Of a stretch of 23,830 nt of DNA, positions 1-4,984 are shown piece after piece. This DNA is from a virus. The position numbers and the translations under genes were made by a program. The stretch covers positions 1-23,830 of IMG/VR virus record IMGVR_UViG_3300035698_002964; one strand, given 5' to 3'. The first letter of the stretch is position 1, and each line of letters starts with the position of its first letter. The notes under the pieces were generated by a model. The model saw nothing but the letters and a program-made list of their open reading frames with translations. It did no database searches and was not told the DNA's origin.

Positions 1-1
1 A

Positions 2-145
2 GGGTTTCCTGATGCTTGGACTCTTGTAAAGATGCCTAATGATAAGATGATGAGTAATTCACAGCGATATAAGATGATGGGTAATGCAGTAACTGTTAAT
101 GTAGTGCAAGCGATCATGGAGAAATTACTCTATGAAACAGAATAA
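2..145 (+). CDS. DNA (cytosine-5) methyltransferase, C-terminal end (partial)
   Basis: The frame is open from base 2 to a TAA at 143-145 and gives 47 residues; the rest of the gene lies before the window. The segment SNSQRYKMMGNAVTVNVVQ matches the last conserved motif (motif X) of C5-cytosine DNA methyltransferases, where the GNAV turn helps build the S-adenosylmethionine site. Such enzymes methylate cytosine in DNA; viruses often use them to protect their genome from host restriction. Only the extreme C-terminus is visible, so target sequence and integrity cannot be judged. The next ORF begins inside this one at base 132. Confidence 0.85.
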   Translation, partial: GFPDAWTLVKMPNDKMMSNSQRYKMMGNAVTVNVVQAIMEKLLYETE

Positions 146-336
146 TCCCTCTGATAAAGTTAAGCCAGGAGAAGATTATGTATGGAATAATATAGCATCG
201 CTGGACAACGTTCATAGTAGACTCTCTAACTGGGGACTCATATACACATGAGCAAGCATTAAAACTCCCTAAACAGGTACGTTCAAGATTAGTAATACGA
301 TACGCAGAGCAAGGCACATGGGTGAAAAAAGCATGA
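132..336 (+). pseudogene. Small gene, apparently frameshifted
   Basis: An ATG at 132 opens a 39-codon frame ending at TGA 249-251. The +1 frame is open from 196 to TGA 334-336 but has no ATG or GTG start. Its translation (THEQALKLPKQVRSRLVIRY and onward) looks like normal soluble protein and its stop overlaps the start of the next gene as ATGA, as in a real operon gene. The simplest reading is one gene of about 68 codons split by a frameshift near 230-250, either real decay or a sequencing error. Alternatively these are two tiny genes, the second with an unrecognised start. No function is recognised. Confidence 0.35.
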
Positions 337-575
337 ATTATTTAGTTATACAATGTCCTAAATGTGGACGACACAGCGCATGCAACACAACCAAGCCAAT
401 AAAAGAACACACGTTCAAATGTAGATATTGCTCTACTTCTAATAAGACTCGAAGCAAAGGGCACACATTAAAAGTCATTAGTTGTAACCATCCAGATGTA
501 GCCCGGAGAACTGTGGCAGAACTTAACGGTGCAAATAAAGAGCTAGGGTTTGTTACTCACACCTTCCACGAGTGA
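333..575 (+). CDS. Small zinc-ribbon protein
   Basis: This is an 80-residue protein. I chose ATG 333 because it overlaps the preceding stop as ATGA; an in-frame ATG at 318 would add five residues. Cysteines at 8, 11, 30 and 33 (CPKCGR and CRYC) form a two-knuckle zinc ribbon, followed by a short helix rich in Ala, Val and Arg. The layout (ribbon near the N-terminus, then a helix, about 70-80 residues) resembles archaeal DUF1922 zinc-ribbon proteins, though this is from memory. The role is unknown; zinc ribbons of this size commonly bind nucleic acid or protein partners. Confidence 0.7.
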   Translation: MNYLVIQCPKCGRHSACNTTKPIKEHTFKCRYCSTSNKTRSKGHTLKVISCNHPDVARRTVAELNGANKELGFVTHTFHE

Positions 576-578
576 TAC

Positions 579-591
579 TAAGCGTTATAAA
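579..591 (+). promoter_or_regulatory. Late-type archaeal promoter, TAAGCGTTATAAA
   Basis: This exact 13-mer recurs at 9742, 12176 and 12635, with close variants at 8136, 16057 and 16732. The TATAAA core is about 27 bases from the ATG at 615, the archaeal TATA-to-start spacing for a leaderless or nearly leaderless mRNA. The AAGCG part is where a BRE or activator contact would sit. Confidence 0.7.
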
Positions 592-614
592 GTCTCTTTC
601 TAATAATAAAAGGT

Positions 615-812
615 ATGCTTCCATGGACAGAATTAAAACCTATTGTGTGGTTCGCTGTAGGCTTCATAATCCTTTACAGTGTTCTTGAAAGGATCAGCCC
701 ACTAACAAATAATAAGATTGATGATAGAATATTCGAGATTATGAAATTGATATGGAAGCATCTAAAAGAGCTTGTAGAATGGATATTAGGCATTTACCGT
801 AAGAACAAATAA
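615..812 (+). CDS. Small single-span membrane protein
   Basis: This 65-residue protein has one hydrophobic segment at about residues 9-24 (IVWFAVGFIILYSVL), followed by an amphipathic, Lys/Trp-rich tail (MKLIWKHLKELVEWILG). It has no clear Shine-Dalgarno site, and the late-type TATA box at 579-591 suggests leaderless translation. It stands as a one-gene unit. Size, topology and late promoter would suit a holin-like lysis protein, but no family is recognised and that role is only a guess. Confidence 0.65.
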   Translation: MLPWTELKPIVWFAVGFIILYSVLERISPLTNNKIDDRIFEIMKLIWKHLKELVEWILGIYRKNK

Positions 813-831
813 TAATTCTAGTGCCACAAGG

Positions 832-839
832 TTTATATA
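832..839 (+). promoter_or_regulatory. TATA-box promoter inside a short palindrome
   Basis: TTTATATA lies inside the imperfect palindrome AAGGTTTATATACCTT (829-844). Transcription would start near 860-865, more than 250 bases before the next gene at 1119. The transcript would therefore begin with the hairpins at 877-966, either as a long leader or as a separate small RNA. Confidence 0.55.
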
Positions 840-876
840 CCTTAGACTGGCGTACTATTCATTACGAATAAAAAAC

Positions 877-966
877 CCCTGTATATACAGGGTGTATATA
901 TGGCTACCAACCATATACAGTAGAAATAGAAAACACTTATCGCAATGACATGTAACTATTTCTACT
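877..966 (+). ncRNA. Three-hairpin structured leader or small RNA (candidate)
   Basis: The 306-base gap between 812 and 1119 has no convincing gene. It holds a perfect 16-base palindrome CCCTGTATATACAGGG (877-892); a 7-bp stem TATATGG/CCATATA with a 7-base loop (897-917); and a perfect 11-bp inverted repeat AGTAGAAATAG/CTATTTCTACT (919-929 and 956-966). CTGTATAT at 879-886 can also pair with ATATACAG at 913-920, so two exclusive folds are possible. A TATA box lies about 40 bases upstream. The element could be a structured RNA, a set of protein-binding palindromes or an origin-like region. A further GC-centred near-palindrome lies at about 1080-1098. Confidence 0.4.
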
Positions 967-1118
967 ATATAAATATATTGATTGAGCTAGAGTGGAGAAT
1001 AATAACAGATTATAATAAATTTGCTGATTCGTAAGAATTACCAGATTAGGAGATCTGTACCTATTCTTTTTCGAAGCCATATATGCGGGCCGTATATACA
1101 ACAATTGAGGTGTTAACT

Positions 1119-1235
1119 ATGAATGAAGCAATAAGAAGAAGAGACTTAGGCAGAGCATGGGAATGTTCAGTGTGTGGAAGAATCAAAAGCATCAGATGTG
1201 CAGCAGAAGATTGTTGCCCAACCAAAGAGGTATAA
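1119..1235 (+). CDS. Small cysteine-rich zinc-binding protein
   Basis: This 38-residue protein has a Shine-Dalgarno site GAGGTG at 1107-1112. It begins with a basic stretch (IRRRD) and carries CSVCG at 16-20 followed by a Cys at 27 and a Cys pair at 32-33, enough for one zinc site. It ends two bases before the next start at 1238 and is probably translated with it. No function is recognised; the fold suggests a nucleic-acid or protein-binding zinc knuckle. Confidence 0.55.
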   Translation: MNEAIRRRDLGRAWECSVCGRIKSIRCAAEDCCPTKEV

Positions 1236-1237
1236 TT

Positions 1238-1591
1238 ATGGGACGACTAAAAGACCTAAGCAAAAAGAAGAATCGAACAACAACCATAGTAACCAATCAC
1301 CGAGCGAGCGTAATACTTAGAGGCATACGTGCAGAAAGTAAAGCATTTGATCTGAGCGCATTCGTGAGTAAATGTTTAATAGAAGTATTCGGCGGAGATA
1401 CACAAAGAGCCAAACAAGGACAGCTCGACATGCTAAATGCACTACGACAAAACGAAATTAAGGCCATAATCAATAAGTACGACGTAGAAACCAAAAGCTT
1501 ATCGAGAGAGATTGACATCATGGAGCACAACGAAATCATGGTCGAAGCAAATCCCTACATTAATCCTGCAGAAATAAAGTCACAAGGTTAA
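1238..1591 (+). CDS. Putative ribbon-helix-helix-like DNA-binding protein
   Basis: This is a 117-residue protein. I chose ATG 1238 because AGAGGT lies about nine bases upstream; the frame also stays open upstream to an ATG at 1157, which would overlap the previous gene. After a basic N-terminus (RLKDLSKKKNR), a predicted strand and helix (ASVILRGIRAESKAFDLSAF, then VSKCLIEVFGG) look like a ribbon-helix-helix module, with the typical 'DLSAFV' entry to the second helix. The second half (about 65-117) is helical and acidic and may be a dimerisation or partner domain. Its stop codon lies within the operator at 1586-1597, so it could regulate the downstream promoter. Family assignment is tentative. 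Confidence 0.5.
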   Translation: MGRLKDLSKKKNRTTTIVTNHRASVILRGIRAESKAFDLSAFVSKCLIEVFGGDTQRAKQGQLDMLNALRQNEIKAIINKYDVETKSLSREIDIMEHNEIMVEANPYINPAEIKSQG

Positions 1592-1636
1592 ACCATTCCG
1601 GAATGTTTATATAGGAATTGCTCTAATGGTTTAACC
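1586..1636 (+). promoter_or_regulatory. TATA promoter flanked by paired GGTTWAACC operators
   Basis: GGTTAAACCATT (1586-1597) and AATGGTTTAACC (1625-1636) are a perfect 12-base inverted repeat flanking TTTATATA at 1606-1613. The GTG start at 1640 is 27-34 bases from the TATA box, so the mRNA is probably leaderless. The core GGTTWAACC is itself palindromic. The same 12-mer and core flank the promoter at 4547-4612, so one regulator probably controls both. Confidence 0.75.
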
Positions 1637-1639
1637 AGT

Positions 1640-1963
1640 GTGGATCGGCAACGAATAATTAATGATAATGCGAGGGAGTATTTGCATCCTCATAGTAAGA
1701 GGCATTGGTTACGAGGAATTAGTACAGCCAACTCATTAGCGCATGAACTAAAAAAGTTAGAAGTCGCAACTCGATTAATATATGAAGAACGGTGTGAAGT
1801 ATTAATCGAACCTATATTACGCAATGGTAAACGTCCGGATGTTTTAATCATGGACACACCAACACCTATAGCTTATGAAATCATGTGCACTGAAACCGAA
1901 GAGCGACTAATGAAAAAGCACGATGAATATTTAGGTATCAAGATTAAAAAGGTGAAATTATGA
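1640..1963 (+). CDS. Putative PD-(D/E)XK nuclease-like protein (CoiA-like)
   Basis: This is a 107-residue protein starting at GTG, four bases after the operator, with no Shine-Dalgarno site. The core RPDVLI (65-70), then IAYEIM (77-82), then a lysine-rich helix and 'DEYLGIKIKKV' follows the order Asp-strand-Glu-helix-strand seen in PD-(D/E)XK nucleases of the CoiA type. D67 and E80 are the candidate metal ligands; a catalytic lysine immediately after E80 is not apparent, so activity is uncertain. Its stop overlaps the next start (ATGA). It could be a small nuclease or a DNA-binding derivative of the fold. Confidence 0.45.
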   Translation: MDRQRIINDNAREYLHPHSKRHWLRGISTANSLAHELKKLEVATRLIYEERCEVLIEPILRNGKRPDVLIMDTPTPIAYEIMCTETEERLMKKHDEYLGIKIKKVKL

Positions 1964-2124
1964 TTACAGCAAAAAACCGGAAGCTAGTAAAGATTGGTCG
2001 AGGGACCTACGTTAGCGTTCCAAACAAAAAACTACGAGAGACTGACTTACAAACAGGAGACGAAGTAGATATTACAGTCAAACGATCAACAACAAAAAAA
2101 GGTGAATCTAATGAAAACGAGTGA
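1960..2124 (+). CDS. AbrB/SpoVT-type transcription regulator
   Basis: This is a 54-residue protein; ATG 1960 overlaps the preceding stop, and AGGTGA at 1950-1955 is a good Shine-Dalgarno site. The pattern 'KLVKIGRGTYVSVPNKKLRE' followed by 'GDEVDITV' matches the swapped-hairpin AbrB domain (strand, G-x-x-hydrophobic-x-V/I-P-x-x-L, then GDEV). Such proteins dimerise and bind DNA; archaea use them as repressors and as antitoxins. It is co-transcribed from the operator-controlled promoter at 1606, so autoregulation through GGTTWAACC is plausible. It overlaps the next gene by 14 bases. Confidence 0.75.
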   Translation: MITAKNRKLVKIGRGTYVSVPNKKLRETDLQTGDEVDITVKRSTTKKGESNENE

Positions 2125-2293
2125 ATTTGTAGCAAAGCTTGAACAATTCTTTAAGGATGAATTAGACTGTCGACCAACTATTCAACTGCAACCAATAGAA
2201 GAATCAGTAGCTCGAGGTTTAGGATCCAAAGAAATTAAGGAATATCGTGGACATTCAATAATGATTGAAGCGAAGGGGATCTTTGACGAATAA
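2111..2293 (+). CDS. Small protein of unknown function
   Basis: This is a 60-residue protein. ATG 2111 is preferred, with AGGTGA at 2100-2105; an in-frame GTG at 2102 is possible. It is acidic and probably alpha/beta, with one pair of strands near the C-terminus (YRGHSIMIEAKG). The gene overlaps the AbrB-like gene in another frame. If the AbrB-like protein is an antitoxin, this would be the position of a partner, but no toxin family is recognised. Confidence 0.55.
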   Translation: MKTSEFVAKLEQFFKDELDCRPTIQLQPIEESVARGLGSKEIKEYRGHSIMIEAKGIFDE

Positions 2294-2312
2294 TTAAACT
2301 GAGGTAAATACC

Positions 2313-2918
2313 ATGACAGAAGCATATCCTTTACAATGGCCCGCGGGCAAAACAAGAACACTGAACCGTGTTCGTAGTAAATTCAACGAGAAAAGGCATT
2401 CTGGCTATGGATCAAAACCCATCAGTCACACTAAAGCATTAAACACACTACAATCAGAACTCGACAGATTAGGAGCGAGAGGCACTGTTCTAAGTACAAA
2501 CCTTGAACTAAGATTGGATGGATTGCCAAGAGCAGGACGATCAACACCACAAGATCCAGGCGCAGCAGTTTATTTCAAATTAGATAATGAAGACTTATCC
2601 ATGGCATGTGACAAGTATGACCGCGTAGAAGATAACATGTACGCAATAGGAAAAACCATTGAAGCAATTCGTGCAATTGAACGATGGGGAAGTAAAGAAA
2701 TGATGCACGCAGCGTTCAGTGGATTTAAAGCACTACCCGGACCTGGAGATATTATCAGCACTTTACCGCAATACTTCCAAGACGTATCAACTGTTGAACA
2801 ATTCAGATCTCGCCATCGGCAACTAGTCAAAGAATTACACCCTGACGTAGGTGGTGACTTGGCAACATTCCAGGAAATGCAACGACAATACGATATGATA
2901 CAACATCAATATGGTTAA
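2313..2918 (+). CDS. J-domain-containing protein
   Basis: This is a 201-residue protein with GAGGT about eight bases before ATG. The N-terminal part (about 1-145: YPLQWPAGKTRT, LPRAGRSTPQDPGAAVYF, CDKYDRVEDNMYAIGKTIEA, IERWGSKEMMHAAFSGFKAL) matches a family well known in plasmids and phages. The C-terminus (about 163-200) is a J-domain with the diagnostic HPD at 176-178 (VKELHPDVGGD). J-domains stimulate the ATPase of DnaK-type chaperones, so the protein probably recruits host Hsp70 to a viral process such as replication. It overlaps the next gene by eight bases. Confidence 0.85.
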   Translation: MTEAYPLQWPAGKTRTLNRVRSKFNEKRHSGYGSKPISHTKALNTLQSELDRLGARGTVLSTNLELRLDGLPRAGRSTPQDPGAAVYFKLDNEDLSMACDKYDRVEDNMYAIGKTIEAIRAIERWGSKEMMHAAFSGFKALPGPGDIISTLPQYFQDVSTVEQFRSRHRQLVKELHPDVGGDLATFQEMQRQYDMIQHQYG

Positions 2919-3162
2919 GATCTACGACTTGTACCAGTTCGCATTCCCTACATCTGTACGTGGTTCAAGGATTCACGCCTACAAAACAGACGGTATAGGT
3001 AAAACAATATGCCAAGAGCACCGTAGAGATCAACTGCACAAAGCTATACCATTAACCAAAAGAAATGTAGCTTATATGTGTAGCAATTGTAAAAAAGCAT
3101 TACTTACTTGCAAAACATACCACAGACTCATTAATTCAAAGCTAACACCCGGAGGTAGATAA
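2911..3162 (+). CDS. Small zinc-finger protein of unknown function
   Basis: This 83-residue protein overlaps the end of the J-domain gene. Cys/His residues (TICQEHRR near 33-40, YMCSNCKKALLTC near 55-67) could hold one zinc ion. The protein is basic throughout and ends in a Gly/Arg tail, so nucleic-acid binding is plausible. Its end carries the GGAGGT Shine-Dalgarno of the histone-fold gene. No specific family is recognised. Confidence 0.6.
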   Translation: MVKIYDLYQFAFPTSVRGSRIHAYKTDGIGKTICQEHRRDQLHKAIPLTKRNVAYMCSNCKKALLTCKTYHRLINSKLTPGGR

Positions 3163-3163
3163 A

Positions 3164-3325
3164 GTGTTAATCGTAAAAAGTAAAGTGAAAGAGTACGCTG
3201 GAGATCAAAACATTAGTGGAGATTTCTGCGAAGCATTAGACCAACAAGTACAGGAAATAGTTACTAAAGCTAAAGAACGAGCTGAAAGTAACAACCGCCG
3301 TACTTTGATGGCAAGAGACTTATAA
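3164..3325 (+). CDS. Histone-fold protein (DUF1931-like)
   Basis: This is a 53-residue protein starting at GTG, with GGAGGT at 3151-3156 seven bases upstream. The sequence (LIVKSKVKEYAG, then ISGDFCEALDQQVQEIVTKA, then NNRRTLMARDL) follows the archaeal DUF1931 histone-fold pattern: short helix with the VKS-VKE opening, long helix containing GDF-EALD, and a final R-T-M-A-RDL segment equivalent to histone loop 2/helix 3. These proteins form histone-like dimers that bind DNA. Here it may compact viral DNA, compete with host chromatin or act as a transcription factor. It closes the operon; a T-rich terminator follows. Confidence 0.8.
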   Translation: MLIVKSKVKEYAGDQNISGDFCEALDQQVQEIVTKAKERAESNNRRTLMARDL

Positions 3326-3341
3326 GGTCTCTTCTTTTTTT
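3326..3341 (+). terminator. T-rich archaeal terminator
   Basis: GGTCTCTTCTTTTTTT follows directly on the histone-fold stop. Archaeal RNA polymerase stops at such T-tracts without needing a hairpin. A similar AAGTCTCTTTTTC sequence follows the methyltransferase remnant at 4518. Confidence 0.55.
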
Positions 3342-4121
3342 ATGAGTACCAGGAGAGAATTGTGTGAGGTAAACGTGGCAAAAAAGAAATGGCGATACGC
3401 TAAATATTGTAAAGCAATGGTGACAACGCTGTGCATATCGCCCTTTATTGCCGACACCAAACGTACACAGGCATGTCCTTTTTGCACGGCACACCTGCAC
3501 AATCTCAACTGGAGTGTGAGAGAATACGTTAAATGGAGGTCAAAGATGACAGACGGAAATAGTTATAAAGAAAAGATTAAATGGGAAGACGCTGATAATG
3601 GCGTTTTCGAAAGTGAACGAGTAATTGAAATCAACAACGGCAAGAACGAAGTACAAGGTCTCAAAACAGAAAAGACCAGCACCAAAGTTACTCGCATGGA
3701 ATTAGAGCTAGGTATGGCTGAGTTACAAAGAAAGACTCACCAGATCAACAACCAAATCATGGTTAAAACCAAAGAGATGGGAACTGATAAACCAAAAGTC
3801 TTAACCGGCGCACAAGTAAAACTCCAACGAGACCTAGGTATATTACGATTAAATGAAATGTATAAAAAGCACGGTCCAGAACTTGAAGGATTACGAGCAG
3901 AGCTTGGACGTACTCAGTTAATGATTAATGAACGTCTTATCACTATGCAATCAGCACCGCATAAAGATTTATCCGAAGAAAACAACCAACGCCTACAATT
4001 ACTTCTTAGAGTGTACGGTATAGGTGACATTGATGTGACTGATGACAACCGACAGGACGTAATCGTTAAACTCAACAAACTGACAGGTCCTAAAGATGAG
4101 CAACAAAGTAATACCAATTAA
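3342..4121 (+). CDS. Coiled-coil protein with N-terminal Cys cluster; possible dual start
   Basis: The open frame gives 259 residues. Residues 1-68 are basic and carry cysteines (YCKAM, TLCISPF, CPFC) that could bind zinc. Residues 69-259 form a charged helical protein with predicted coiled coils (MELELGMAELQRKTHQI; LEGLRAELGRTQLM). Three starts are possible: ATG 3342, GTG 3375 (GAGGT at 3364-3368) and ATG 3546, which has a strong GGAGGT at 3535-3540 and would yield a 191-residue protein without the Cys region. Two proteins from one frame, or an old fusion, are both possible. It overlaps the ParB-domain gene by 26 bases. Function is not recognised. Confidence 0.6.
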   Translation: MSTRRELCEVNVAKKKWRYAKYCKAMVTTLCISPFIADTKRTQACPFCTAHLHNLNWSVREYVKWRSKMTDGNSYKEKIKWEDADNGVFESERVIEINNGKNEVQGLKTEKTSTKVTRMELELGMAELQRKTHQINNQIMVKTKEMGTDKPKVLTGAQVKLQRDLGILRLNEMYKKHGPELEGLRAELGRTQLMINERLITMQSAPHKDLSEENNQRLQLLLRVYGIGDIDVTDDNRQDVIVKLNKLTGPKDEQQSNTN

Positions 4122-4449
4122 GGTACTTGGTTGTTCACTTAAACCTGTAGAGGATTTCGCACCATTCCAAGGTGAACTTAAAGACTTAAGAAAGAAAGGT
4201 ATTGAAAAGATCAAAGCCAACATACTCCACAACGGATTTGTAGCACCAATATTTATCTGGAAAGGTCACGACTTCATACTAGATGGACACCAACGACTAA
4301 AGGCTGTAAACGAATTACTCTCTGAGGGCTGGGAATTAGAGGAGAAGAACGAAGAAGGGAGCTCCTTATTGCCTTATGTAGAAGTTGCAGCTGAAACAAA
4401 AAAACAAGCAGCATGGTCGATCTTGTCGTATGATGGAATTAGATCCTAA
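4096..4449 (+). CDS. ParB/Srx-domain protein, probably truncated
   Basis: This is a 117-residue protein. The core shows the ParB N-terminal domain: 'KIKANILHNGFVAPIFIWKG' (recruitment helix and strand), then 'ILDGHQRLKAV' at 61-71, the D-G-H-x-R motif that binds CTP/phosphate in this superfamily. In many viruses and genomic islands this domain is fused to an adenine/cytosine-N4 methyltransferase. Here the frame ends shortly after 'ETKKQAAWSILSYD', and the end of such a methyltransferase follows in the +1 frame (4418-4519). The gene is therefore best read as the surviving N-terminal domain of a deleted ParB-methyltransferase fusion; it may still make a stable ParB-fold protein. Confidence 0.75.
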   Translation: MSNKVIPIKVLGCSLKPVEDFAPFQGELKDLRKKGIEKIKANILHNGFVAPIFIWKGHDFILDGHQRLKAVNELLSEGWELEEKNEEGSSLLPYVEVAAETKKQAAWSILSYDGIRS

Positions 4450-4519
4450 ATATGCGCAGATTATTATTGCTCGCTGGGAACAGTTTACTGGTGAAAAGGC
4501 TAAGCGTATTGGCGTTTAA
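4418..4519 (+). pseudogene. C-terminal remnant of DNA methyltransferase
   Basis: In the frame of 4418 the translation RSCRMMELDPKYAQ, then IIIARWEQFTGEKAKRIGV and a stop, is the signature C-terminal end of beta-class N6-adenine/N4-cytosine methyltransferases, which normally follows the SAM-binding FxGxG motif. The catalytic and SAM-binding motifs are absent. It overlaps the ParB gene in a different frame, so it is probably what is left after an internal deletion. The codons end mainly in T (GCT, GGT, CGT, GTT), unlike the ParB part. Confidence 0.75.
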
Positions 4520-4546
4520 GTCTCTTTTTCTTTTTTCTTTTTATAT
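4520..4546 (+). terminator. T-rich terminator
   Basis: Runs of T broken by single C residues (CTCTTTTTCTTTTTTCTTTTTA) follow the methyltransferase remnant and precede an independent promoter, as expected for an archaeal terminator. Confidence 0.55.
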
Positions 4547-4612
4547 AATGGTTTAACCAAAACGCAATGTTTATATATACGGGAATCACTGAAAACAGTA
4601 TAAGGTTAAACC
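4547..4612 (+). promoter_or_regulatory. Second TATA promoter flanked by GGTTWAACC operators
   Basis: AATGGTTTAACC (4547-4558) lies upstream and GGTTAAACC (4604-4612) downstream of TTTATATATA (4570-4579). The downstream site ends two bases before the ATG at 4615. Centre-to-centre spacing of the GGTTWAACC cores is 54 bp, against 42 bp in the promoter at 1586; both are near whole turns of DNA, suiting cooperative binding on one face. Confidence 0.75.
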
Positions 4613-4614
4613 AA

Positions 4615-4743
4615 ATGATACAATCAACACATAACACAACCACTATGGGTGGATTCTGGTACATCTGCACGACTATTCAAAGTATGGGCATTTGTGATCG
4701 AGTAACTTCTCATGGTGAAATATTCCGCGGATTAGTAGATTAA
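4615..4743 (+). CDS. 42-aa ORF under the operator-flanked promoter
   Basis: An ATG two bases after the operator opens a 42-residue frame (MIQSTHNTTTMGGFWYICTT, then IQSMGICDRVTSHGEIFRGL, then VD). There is no Shine-Dalgarno site. The TATA box lies 36-45 bases upstream, so a short leader of 10-15 bases is expected. Two cysteines and aromatic residues are present, but no family is recognised. The shared operator suggests co-regulation with the AbrB/nuclease operon at 1640. It could also be only the start of a transcript that runs into the structured region downstream. Confidence 0.45.
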   Translation: MIQSTHNTTTMGGFWYICTTIQSMGICDRVTSHGEIFRGLVD

Positions 4744-4759
4744 TCCTTCATGCGTAAAC

Positions 4760-4924
4760 TCCGGTTCGAGCTTTTGGGTTTGTTAAGCCTTATTCAATTG
4801 TTCAAAGTTTTGGATGATGAAATGAACCGGATATTCATCCCCCAACTGTAAACGGGTCGAGTGACGGGCGGCGAGCACACGCGGAGTCAAGCATTACAGG
4901 ACGCAGCGATAGATTAACTCTATC
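4760..4924 (+). ncRNA. GC-rich structured element; reverse strand resembles 16S rRNA near helix 44
   Basis: This gap between 4743 and 4985 has no gene with a start codon. It folds readily: TCCGGTTC/GAACCGGA (4760-4767 with 4824-4831, 8 bp), CTGTAA/TTACAG (4846-4851 with 4894-4899), and hairpin GATAGA-TTAAC-TCTATC (4908-4924). The part around 4850-4910 is GC-rich in an AT-rich window. The reverse complement of 4853-4873 (CGCCGCCCGTCACTCGACCC and one more G) matches the universally conserved CACCGCCCGTCACTCCACCC-type segment of archaeal 16S rRNA at 19 of 21 bases, by my recollection of that segment. It could be a captured rRNA fragment, an antisense RNA or an unrelated structured RNA. Confidence 0.35.
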
Positions 4925-4984
4925 AAGGACAAAGTGCAACGCCGGACTGGGATGTCTGGCACCATTTATTTACTGAGGTGTAAA

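Noticed and set aside
877-966. CRISPR-like array
   Set aside because: The repeats are palindromic arms of different sequence, not regularly spaced identical repeats with unique spacers.
4811-4920. Possible archaeal C/D box guide RNA: ATGATGA looks like box C and the downstream sequence is antisense to 16S-like sequence
   Set aside because: No CTGA box D or D' lies at the required spacing (about 50-60 bases with guide sequences directly before it), so the C/D RNA architecture is not met.
4833-4975. Open frame through the GC-rich element (about 45-55 codons)
   Set aside because: It has no ATG, GTG or TTG start with a ribosome site, its composition is unlike the other genes, and the 4985 TTG with GAGGTG explains the downstream gene.
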